Shown in pieces: positions 1-5,136 of a stretch of 5,136 bases of DNA. How positions within the stretch are numbered: position 1 is the stretch's first letter; each line of letters starts with the position of its first letter. The position numbers and the translations under genes were made by a program. Under the pieces are notes generated by a model. It saw nothing but the letters and a program-made list of their open reading frames with translations. It was not told the origin of the DNA and did not search any database. The DNA is from Pseudomonas sp. (GTDB lineage: Bacteria; Pseudomonadota; Gammaproteobacteria; Pseudomonadales; Pseudomonadaceae): NCBI GenBank assembly GCA_029240955.1, contig JARDZH010000214.1:1-5136 (forward strand), given 5' to 3'.

Positions 1-1245
1 GCGCAGCATGGTGCCGGTGAAGTTCTTCAGGCGATGACCGGGCAGGTCGTGGCGTATGGCTTCAATGCGTTCGATCAGGCTGGCGCAGTGCCGGTCGTGG
101 CGATAACGGGCGTTTAACAGCTCGAACCCGGCGCTCTGCGCCTGTTGCCATAACTCGGCATTCTGATACAGCCGCACCGCCGCCTCGGCGATCTGCTCGG
201 CGTTGATGCCGATCAACCCGGGCCACTGCCGAGCAGGCTCGCCCAGGGCCGGATCGCACATCGCTTCAGCGCCAATCGGCGTGGTCACCGAGGGCGTGCC
301 GCACAGCATGGCGTCGATCAGCTTGCCTTTGATCCCGGCGCCAAAACGCAACGGTGCCACGCACACCCGCGCCGCGGACATCACCTGCAACGCGTCCTCG
401 GCCCAGTCCATGATGTGGAACCCCTGCGCGGCGTTATGCAGGGCGGTGGCCTTGGGCGGGGTATAAGCGCCGTAGACGTGGAATTGCGCACCGGGCAGTT
501 GCTGACGAATCAGCGGCCAGATCGCGTTCTTCATCCACAACACCGCATCCCAGTTGGGCGCATGGCGGAAGTTGCCAATGGTCATGAAGTGCGCGCGCTG
601 CTCGAAGGACGGCGCTGCGTCTGGAATCGAGTCCAGCATCAGCGGACACCACTGCAGAATCGACGCCGGCAGGCCGAACGCGCCGGTCAGCAGATCGATT
701 TCAACGTCCGAGGTCATCAGGTTCAGGTCGCATCGGTACAGGGCAGCGATTTCCCGCTGCGCCAGGTCCGTCGTCGCCATCGCACTGAACAACGAGGCCG
801 CGTCAGCCGTGAAAAGATCATCCGGATCATCAGCAGCGTTGAGTCGATCTTTGAGCCTCTGATGCCGCGTGTGCCTCAGGCTCTGCAAATCGGATGTCTC
901 AAGGATGCGCACCGCTCCAGGGCAGTGCTGCTCGACCCGCCAGCCGAACTGCTCCTCGATCATGAACTGATCGAACAGCACCACGTCCGGCGCCAGTTCG
1001 CTGATGAACCGGTCGAAGCTGCTGTCGTTGAGTTCGATCCGCACCTCGTCGATGCCCAGGCTGGCGAGGTCCGCCTTGTGCTGGCCCTCGGTGGCCGGGC
1101 TGGCGAAGGTGATCTGCCAGCCCTGTTCGAGAAAGCACTGGATCAACTGCATGACATGGCCGCTGGCTGCCGAAGAACGGGGCTCTGGCCAGACGTAGCC
1201 GATGATCAGCAGCCGGGTAGGGTGCTGCGGGTCAGGCTTAACCAA
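1..1245 (-). CDS. GT4-like glycosyltransferase, C-terminus cut by window edge
   Basis: Probable cytoplasmic, retaining, nucleotide-sugar-dependent glycosyltransferase of GT-B fold (GT4 / glycosyl transferase group 1). 415 codons are visible without a stop; the C-terminus lies left of base 1. The N-terminal Rossmann half has a beta strand LLIIGYVWP (about 12-20), a Ser/Gly-rich loop ending at G29-H30, and RILETSDLQSLR (113-124), close to the E-x-x-DL-x-x-LR stretch of this subgroup. The C-terminal donor-binding half opens with FMTIGNFRHAPN (220-231) and contains LRFGAGIKGKLIDAM (299-313) followed by GTPSVTTPIGAEAM (316-329), the usual nucleotide-sugar site. The acidic residue normally Glu is Asp311. 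The start is TTG at 1245-1243: an in-frame TAA lies four codons upstream, and the next ATG (residue 33) would remove the first beta strand. No good Shine-Dalgarno is seen, so translation probably depends on the overlapping upstream receiver gene. No signal peptide or membrane segment. Sugar donor and acceptor cannot be told from sequence; surface polysaccharide or protein glycosylation are possible. Confidence 0.87.
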   Translation of the reverse strand, partial: MVKPDPQHPTRLLIIGYVWPEPRSSAASGHVMQLIQCFLEQGWQITFASPATEGQHKADLASLGIDEVRIELNDSSFDRFISELAPDVVLFDQFMIEEQFGWRVEQHCPGAVRILETSDLQSLRHTRHQRLKDRLNAADDPDDLFTADAASLFSAMATTDLAQREIAALYRCDLNLMTSDVEIDLLTGAFGLPASILQWCPLMLDSIPDAAPSFEQRAHFMTIGNFRHAPNWDAVLWMKNAIWPLIRQQLPGAQFHVYGAYTPPKATALHNAAQGFHIMDWAEDALQVMSAARVCVAPLRFGAGIKGKLIDAMLCGTPSVTTPIGAEAMCDPALGEPARQWPGLIGINAEQIAEAAVRLYQNAELWQQAQSAGFELLNARYRHDRHCASLIERIEAIRHDLPGHRLKNFTGTMLR

Positions 1246-1597
1246 GAATGCTTTTTACCTTGTCGCGAAGGTCATCGATGGAAAACGGCTTGCCGATCGA
1301 ATGCATGCCGTCGGGCACGTCGATGTTTTCCGAATAGCCGCTGGCGAACAGCACCGGCAGATCGGGACGCAGCGCGCGGACCTTGGGGGCCAGTTCGGTG
1401 CCTTTCATGTCGGGCAGGCCCTGGTCGGTCATCATCAGGTCGATATGAGTCGACGGATCCTCGACGAACGCCAGCGCTTCGGCCGCATCGGCGGCTTCGA
1501 GAACCTGGTATTCCAGTTCCTCAAGCACATCGACGATCAGCATGCGTACGATATTGTCATCCTCCACGACCAGAATGGTGCTGGCTGCGTCAGGCAT
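1238..1597 (-). CDS. Single-domain response regulator (stand-alone REC protein)
   Basis: A 119-residue CheY-like receiver with no output domain, expected in the cytoplasm. It carries the full phosphorylation set: acidic pocket E12-D13-D14 in ILVVEDD, phosphoacceptor D58 in MMTDQGLPDMKG, switch Ser86 in LFASGYS, and K103-P104 followed by Phe105. The domain fills residues 7-118, so the output must come through protein contact or phosphotransfer, not DNA binding. The ATG at 1597 is chosen because a purine-rich ribosome site lies six bases upstream and the REC fold begins seven residues later. An in-frame ATG at 1726 would add 43 residues of non-REC sequence, lacks a ribosome site, and would overlap the proposed promoter -10. 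The stop TAA overlaps the TTG start of the downstream glycosyltransferase by 8 bases, so the two are probably co-transcribed and translationally coupled. It diverges from the large hybrid kinase at 1939, a plausible phosphodonor (inference). The domain call is firm; the partner is unknown. Confidence 0.93.
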   Translation of the reverse strand: MPDAASTILVVEDDNIVRMLIVDVLEELEYQVLEAADAAEALAFVEDPSTHIDLMMTDQGLPDMKGTELAPKVRALRPDLPVLFASGYSENIDVPDGMHSIGKPFSIDDLRDKVKSILG

Positions 1598-1603
1598 GGT
1601 TGA

Positions 1604-1609
1604 CTCCCT
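1604..1609 (-). promoter_or_regulatory. Ribosome binding site of the single-domain receiver gene
   Basis: On the minus strand AGGGAG, within GAGAGGGAGT, ends six bases before the ATG at 1597. It favours the 119-residue start over the in-frame ATG at 1726, which has no comparable purine run upstream. Confidence 0.7.
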
Positions 1610-1639
1610 CTCACTCGAAAATGGTAGCGCCTGCCGCCT

Positions 1640-1715
1640 TCGGTCATCGACCGAGAGCCGCTGCGCGTGCCACGCCCGAAAATCGGGGTGGCGAAATCGG
1701 ATGCGAGTTCTCGCA
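1640..1715 (-). repeat. Three short inverted repeats in the presumed leader of the receiver gene
   Basis: Three perfect short dyads lie in a row: TCGGTC-ATC-GACCGA (1640-1654), CCCGA-AAA-TCGGG (1675-1687) and TGCGAG-TT-CTCGCA (1702-1715). If transcription starts near 1717-1720, as the AlgU-like promoter implies, all three fall within an untranslated leader of about 120 bases. They could be RNA hairpins or protein-binding dyads. Short stems are common by chance in GC-rich DNA, there is no U-tract to suggest a terminator, and no known riboswitch is recognised. Confidence 0.3.
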
Positions 1716-1725
1716 CCGGTCTGCA

Positions 1726-1754
1726 TCAGTAAATAAAACGGGGCCGGAAGTTCC
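1726..1754 (-). promoter_or_regulatory. Candidate AlgU (sigma-22/sigma-E type) promoter for receiver-glycosyltransferase pair
   Basis: On the minus strand GGAACTT (1754-1748) is followed, after a 17-base spacer, by ACTGA (1730-1726). The known AlgU consensus in Pseudomonas is GAACTT, 16-17 bases, TCtgA or TCaaA. The -35 matches fully; the -10 matches four of five for the TCTGA form. Position and orientation fit transcription of the divergent receiver gene, with a leader of about 120 bases. The -35 overlaps a small dyad CGGAA-G-TTCCG (1745-1755). This is a by-eye match without a scored matrix, so it may be coincidence. Confidence 0.4.
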
Positions 1755-1806
1755 GTTGGCGGGCTGAGCGTTGCAGTCAGGCGCCGATATCCGGAACAAG
1801 AACGGC

Positions 1807-1828
1807 GCTGCGCTGGAATCGGCGCAGC
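1807..1828. repeat. Perfect 7-bp inverted repeat with 8-base loop
   Basis: GCTGCGC (1807-1813) and GCGCAGC (1822-1828) are exact reverse complements around an 8-base loop. No T-run follows on either strand, so a rho-independent terminator is unlikely. It lies between the two divergent transcription units and could be an operator or cruciform-like dyad; function is unknown. Confidence 0.35.
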
Positions 1829-1846
1829 TTATCGCCTATTTGCGTA

Positions 1847-1856
1847 TGAAATTTCA
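1847..1856. repeat. Perfect 10-base AT-rich palindrome TGAAATTTCA
   Basis: TGAAATTTCA is its own reverse complement, about 80 bases before the kinase start in the AT-rich half of the intergenic region. Its place suits an operator for the kinase promoter, but no known regulator site is recognised and a palindrome of this length can arise by chance. Confidence 0.2.
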
Positions 1857-1927
1857 ACATCCTCTGTAGGAAAACTGAGTCTTTTTCAGTGATTTACGGC
1901 AAACTCCACCGTTTTGATCATCCCGCC

Positions 1928-1932
1928 AAGGA
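1928..1932 (+). promoter_or_regulatory. Ribosome binding site of the hybrid kinase
   Basis: AAGGA lies six bases before the ATG at 1939. Together with an in-frame TGA at 1915-1917, and no other start codon between that stop and the ATG in a useful position, it fixes the start of the kinase. Confidence 0.8.
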
Positions 1933-1938
1933 ATTTTC

Positions 1939-4900
1939 ATGAATCGGACGTCTGTAGTCGATGAGCAACGCTTCCGTAAATTGCTGGGGCGTAACGTCGG
2001 TTTACCCTTAGGTGTCGGCGTGTTGAGTGCGGTGTTTTTTATTCTGCTGATCACGTATCTGCTGTCGGTGATTCAGTGGGTCGAGCACACGGACCGGGTG
2101 ATCAACAACACCAATCGCGCGATGAAGCTGTCCATCGACATGGAAACCGGCATGCGCGGTTACCTGCTGACCGGCGACCAGCAATTTCTCGACCCCTACG
2201 AAATCGCCAAGCCTGTCTTGATGGCCGAACTCACCGGCATCAAGGCACTGGTCGACGATAACCCCACTCAGGCCGACCGTTTCCGGCGCCTCGTCACTCT
2301 GCAGACCGAGTGGAATCGCTTCGCCCAGGAGATGATCGACCTGCGCCGCTCCAACGGCAACTACCTGAGTCCCGTGCAGACGGGGCGCGGCAAGCGCATC
2401 ACCGATGAAATCCGCATGGAATATGACCAGGCGGTGGCAATGGAGCAGCAGCTGCGCCAGACCCGCAACGCCGAGGTCACGCGTACCACCATCACCTCGG
2501 TGACGCTGTACCTGGTGTTCGTGCTGGTGGTCAGCGGGATCCTCGCCTACATCGGCCGCCGGGATCTGCTCAATCTGTCAGAGACTTACAGCGAGAACAT
2601 CCGGCAACAGGAACTCAACGCCGAACGCCTGCAGAAAGCGGCATGGCTGCGCAATGGCCAGACCGAACTGGCCGCTCAGGTGCTGGGTCAGCTGACGCTG
2701 AACATGCTGGGCCGCAACGCGCTGCAGTTCATCGCGCAGTATCTGGGTGCGGCAGTCGCTGCGCTCTATGTGCGCCAGGAACACGGCAACCTGGTGCGCA
2801 TCGCGTCCTACGGTTTTTCCCGCGAGCAGGAACAGCGTGACCAGACGCTGTTCAGCGACGAGGGCATCGTCGGCCAGGCCGCGCAGCAGGACCGCATCAT
2901 CACGCTGGACGAAGTACCCGGCGATTATTTCAAAGTGGCGTCCGGTCTTGGCGACGGTTCGCCGCGCAGCATCGTGGTCGCGCCGACCAGCAATGACGAT
3001 CAGGTCAATGGCGTGATCGAACTGGGTTTCCTGCGGCCGCTCAGCGAGCGCGATCTGGAATTCCTCGAACTGATCGGCGACAACGTCGGCACCTCTATCG
3101 AGGCTGCGCGCTATCGCCAGCGCCTGCAGGAAGTGCTCACCGAAACCCAGCAGCTCAACGAAGAACTGCAAGTGCAGCAGGAAGAACTGCGCACCGCCAA
3201 CGAAGAGCTCGAAGAGCAGTCGCGGATTCTCAAGGAATCCCAGGTCAATCTGGAAACCCAGCAGGCCGAGCTTGAACAGACCAACGAGCAACTGGCCGAG
3301 CAGAGCCAGGCGCTGGCCGACCAGCGCGACGCACTGGATCGCAATAACGAAGAGCTGAACCTTGCGCAGATCGAGCTGCAGGCGCGGGCTGACGAGCTGC
3401 AACGCTCCAGCCGCTACAAGTCCGAGTTCCTCGCCAACATGTCCCACGAGCTACGCACGCCGCTCAACAGCTCGCTGATCCTGGCCAAGCTGCTGGCCGA
3501 GAACCCGGCGCAGAACCTGACCGCTGAACAGGTCAAGTTCGCCGAATCGATCTATTCGGCCGGTAACGACTTGCTGAACCTGATCAACGACATCCTGGAC
3601 ATCTCCAAGGTCGAAGCCGGGAAGCTCGAAGTGCGTCCGGAAACCAGCAGCGTGTCGCGCCTGGTCGAGGGGCTGCGCAACATGTTCCAGCCGTTGGCTG
3701 CGGAGAAGAATCTGCAATTTGGCGTCGAGCTGCAGGCAGGCGCGCCGACCATGCTGCACACCGACCGCCAGCGACTGGAGCAGATCCTCAAGAACCTGCT
3801 GTCCAACGCCATCAAGTTCACCGAAACCGGGTCGGTCAGCATGGTCGTTTCGCGTCAGCCCGGCGAAGGCATTGCCTTCTCGGTGCGTGACTCGGGCATC
3901 GGGATCGCCGAGGAACATCAGCAAAGCATTTTCGAGGCGTTCCGCCAGGCCGACGGCACCACCAACCGTCGCTACGGCGGCACCGGCCTGGGCCTGTCCA
4001 TCTCCCGCGATCTGGCAGCATTGCTGGGCGGCTCCATCAGCGTCACCAGCGCGCCTGGGCAGGGCAGTATCTTCACGCTGGTGTTGCCGGAGCGTTACAC
4101 CGAGCGCGATGAACAGAGCCCGGGCGACGACGTGATCCAGCCGCTGACTGCGCAGGTCGTCCCAGCCTTCGCTCCGCCTGCACCTGTTGCGCCACAACCG
4201 GCACCCGTGGCTCAGCCGATGAGTGCATCAGTGCCCGCATTCGCCGATGACCGCGACAGTCTGGTCGATAGCAAGCGCTGCATTCTGGTCATCGAGGACG
4301 ATGTGCCGTTCGCGCAAATCCTCTTCGATCTGGCCCATGAGCTGGGTTACCAGTGCCTGGTGGCGCACGCGGCGGACGAAGGTTTCAACCTCGCGGCGCA
4401 GTACACGCCGGACGCGATCCTGCTCGATATGCGACTGCCCGATCACTCCGGCCTGACCGTGCTGCAGCGCCTCAAGGAGCTGGCGGTGACCCGGCACATT
4501 CCGGTGCACGTGATTTCCGTCGAGGATCGTCAGGAAGCGGCCATGCACATGGGCGCCATCGGTTATGCCGTGAAGCCTGCCACCCGCGAAGAACTCAAGG
4601 ACGTGTTCGCCCGTCTCGAAGCCAAGCTGACCCAGAAGGTCAAACGCATCCTGCTGGTCGAGGACGATGCCCTGCAGCGCGACAGCATCGCGCGGCTGAT
4701 CGGCGACGACGACGTCGAGATCACCGCGGTCGGGCTGGCGCAGGAAGGTCTTGATCTGCTGCGTGACCACATTTACGACTGCATGATCATCGACCTCAAG
4801 CTGCCGGACATGCATGGCGACGAACTGCTCAAGCGCATGTCGACTGAAGACATCTGCTCGTTCCCGCCGGTCATCGTCTACACCGGGCGCAACATGACCC

Positions 4901-5136
4901 GGGACGAAGAAGCCGAGCTGATGAAGTACTCGCGCTCGATCATCATCAAGGGTGCCCGCTCGCCTGAGCGTCTGCTCGATGAGGTGACGCTGTTCCTGCA
5001 CAAGGTCGAGTCGCAGCTGTCGAACGAGCGGCAGAAGATGCTCAAGACTGCCCGCAGCCGCGACAAGGTGTTCGAGGCGCGCAAGATCCTGGTGGTGGAC
5101 GACGACGTGCGTAACATCTTTGCCCTGACCAGCGCC
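1939..5136 (+). CDS. Membrane hybrid sensor histidine kinase, CHASE3-GAF-HisKA-HATPase-REC-REC-REC, 3' end cut
   Basis: Inner-membrane sensor kinase: it autophosphorylates a His and passes phosphate to attached receivers. 1066 residues are visible with no stop. In order: TM1 (about 21-46); periplasmic CHASE3 (about 47-183) with METGMRGYLLTGDQQFLDPY (68-87); TM2 (about 184-206); cytoplasmic GAF (about 235-392), which has no Cys and so is not a phytochrome-type bilin site; coiled coil (about 393-493); HisKA with SHELRTPLN and phosphoacceptor H503; HATPase_c with N-box KNLLSNAIKFT (N619, N623), G1 RDSGIGIA (D651), F-box IFEAFRQAD and G2 GGTGLGLS (680-687); a Pro/Ala linker (742-760); REC1 (D787, D788, phosphoacceptor D830, S860, K879); REC2 (D909, D910, D952, T982, K1004); and the start of REC3 (ILVVDDD at about 1050). 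About 100 residues should remain outside the window. The start is ATG 1939 with AAGGA six bases upstream and a stop just before. It diverges from the receiver-glycosyltransferase pair. All kinase motifs look intact. The signal sensed is unknown. Confidence 0.95.
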   Translation, partial: MNRTSVVDEQRFRKLLGRNVGLPLGVGVLSAVFFILLITYLLSVIQWVEHTDRVINNTNRAMKLSIDMETGMRGYLLTGDQQFLDPYEIAKPVLMAELTGIKALVDDNPTQADRFRRLVTLQTEWNRFAQEMIDLRRSNGNYLSPVQTGRGKRITDEIRMEYDQAVAMEQQLRQTRNAEVTRTTITSVTLYLVFVLVVSGILAYIGRRDLLNLSETYSENIRQQELNAERLQKAAWLRNGQTELAAQVLGQLTLNMLGRNALQFIAQYLGAAVAALYVRQEHGNLVRIASYGFSREQEQRDQTLFSDEGIVGQAAQQDRIITLDEVPGDYFKVASGLGDGSPRSIVVAPTSNDDQVNGVIELGFLRPLSERDLEFLELIGDNVGTSIEAARYRQRLQEVLTETQQLNEELQVQQEELRTANEELEEQSRILKESQVNLETQQAELEQTNEQLAEQSQALADQRDALDRNNEELNLAQIELQARADELQRSSRYKSEFLANMSHELRTPLNSSLILAKLLAENPAQNLTAEQVKFAESIYSAGNDLLNLINDILDISKVEAGKLEVRPETSSVSRLVEGLRNMFQPLAAEKNLQFGVELQAGAPTMLHTDRQRLEQILKNLLSNAIKFTETGSVSMVVSRQPGEGIAFSVRDSGIGIAEEHQQSIFEAFRQADGTTNRRYGGTGLGLSISRDLAALLGGSISVTSAPGQGSIFTLVLPERYTERDEQSPGDDVIQPLTAQVVPAFAPPAPVAPQPAPVAQPMSASVPAFADDRDSLVDSKRCILVIEDDVPFAQILFDLAHELGYQCLVAHAADEGFNLAAQYTPDAILLDMRLPDHSGLTVLQRLKELAVTRHIPVHVISVEDRQEAAMHMGAIGYAVKPATREELKDVFARLEAKLTQKVKRILLVEDDALQRDSIARLIGDDDVEITAVGLAQEGLDLLRDHIYDCMIIDLKLPDMHGDELLKRMSTEDICSFPPVIVYTGRNMTRDEEAELMKYSRSIIIKGARSPERLLDEVTLFLHKVESQLSNERQKMLKTARSRDKVFEARKILVVDDDVRNIFALTSA
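3199..3366 (+). repeat. In-frame 28-residue (four-heptad) repeat inside the kinase coiled coil
   Basis: Residues 421-448 and 449-476 of the kinase align without gaps at 10 of 28 positions (N, E, L, E, Q, S, L, L, E, L). Both open with NE[E/Q]L and have EQS five residues on. NEEL/NEQL tetrads at 407, 421, 449 and 470 are spaced 14, 28 and 21 residues, all multiples of seven, so the register is unbroken. This fits a parallel signalling helix joining GAF to the histidine domain. It may be an old internal duplication or convergence imposed by heptad chemistry. Confidence 0.5.

Larger units (their letters stand above)
1598..1938. other. Divergent intergenic region between receiver gene and hybrid kinase
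   Basis: 341 bases separate the two divergent starts. The left part (about 1600-1830) is GC-rich and full of short inverted repeats; it carries the AlgU-like promoter facing left and a 7-base-pair hairpin at 1807-1828. The right part (about 1830-1938) is visibly more AT-rich, as expected for a promoter zone of the kinase, but no convincing -35/-10 pair is seen there. It holds a perfect 10-base palindrome at 1847-1856 and an ACTGA/TCAGT dyad at 1874-1890. No tRNA, small ORF with a good ribosome site, terminator or riboswitch is recognised. Confidence 0.8.

Noticed and set aside
1655..1672. TGGCACG on the minus strand, a perfect sigma-54 -24 element
   Set aside because: At the correct spacing the -12 element reads GCGG instead of TTGC, so the second half is missing; it also lies inside the presumed leader.
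1598..1726. N-terminal extension of the receiver to an in-frame ATG at 1726
   Set aside because: The extra 43 residues are not part of a REC fold, no ribosome site precedes that ATG, and it sits in the proposed -10 element; the ATG at 1597 has a good ribosome site.
415..1767. 450-codon open frame on the plus strand opposite the glycosyltransferase and receiver genes
   Set aside because: It is antisense to two well-supported genes, its translation is Arg-rich with no recognisable domain, it has no ribosome site, and it crosses the intergenic region. It is a by-product of GC-biased codon use.
1756..1776. Sigma-54-like TGGC...TTGCA on the plus strand
   Set aside because: The GG and GC elements are 15 bases apart instead of the required 12, so RNA polymerase-sigma-54 would not fit.
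1807..1835. Hairpin at 1807-1828 as an intrinsic terminator
   Set aside because: No T-run follows on either strand and it lies between two divergent starts, where no transcript end is expected.
1840..1868. Sigma-70-like TTGCGT, 17 bases, TCTGTA ahead of the kinase
   Set aside because: Spacing is right, but only three of six -35 bases and two of six -10 bases match consensus; too weak to annotate.
2578..5001. Series of long minus-strand open frames (2578-3447, 3451-4197, 4228-5001) opposite the kinase
   Set aside because: They mirror the kinase codons. The apparent hydrophobic repeats in the first are the antisense reading of the Glu/Gln/Leu coiled coil. No domains or ribosome sites support them.

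Overview
The window looks like chromosomal DNA of a fluorescent or plant-associated Pseudomonas. It is GC-rich, third codon positions are strongly G/C, and the proteins read like Pseudomonas signalling and envelope proteins. The genus is my recognition from the protein sequences; no search was run. There are no tRNA or rRNA genes, insertion sequences, CRISPR arrays or other mobile elements.

Layout: two gene groups diverge from a 341-base intergenic region (1598-1938). Leftwards (minus strand) runs a small 119-residue stand-alone receiver protein (1238-1597), followed with an 8-base overlap by a GT4-like glycosyltransferase (1-1245) whose C-terminus is cut by the window edge. Rightwards (plus strand) runs one very large gene (1939 to beyond 5136), a membrane-bound hybrid histidine kinase: TM1, periplasmic CHASE3, TM2, GAF, long coiled coil, HisKA, HATPase_c, Pro/Ala linker, REC1, REC2 and the start of REC3. 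Its 1066 visible codons contain no stop, and roughly 100 residues of REC3 should lie beyond the window.

How the parts may work together (inference): the kinase senses a signal through CHASE3 and/or GAF and feeds phosphate to its own receivers. The divergent output-less receiver is a plausible diffusible partner or phosphate sink. The receiver is translationally coupled to the glycosyltransferase, which suggests a link to cell-surface or exopolysaccharide modification. A sequence resembling an AlgU (sigma-22/sigma-E type) promoter lies upstream of the receiver-glycosyltransferase pair (GAACTT, 17-base spacer, ACTGA). If functional, it would tie the pair to envelope stress. No convincing promoter was found for the kinase.

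The long open frames antisense to the kinase and to the glycosyltransferase are GC-driven shadows. Nothing here is clearly a new system. The points most worth checking are the AlgU-like promoter and its hairpin-rich leader, the receiver-glycosyltransferase coupling, and the multi-receiver kinase with a variant second receiver.
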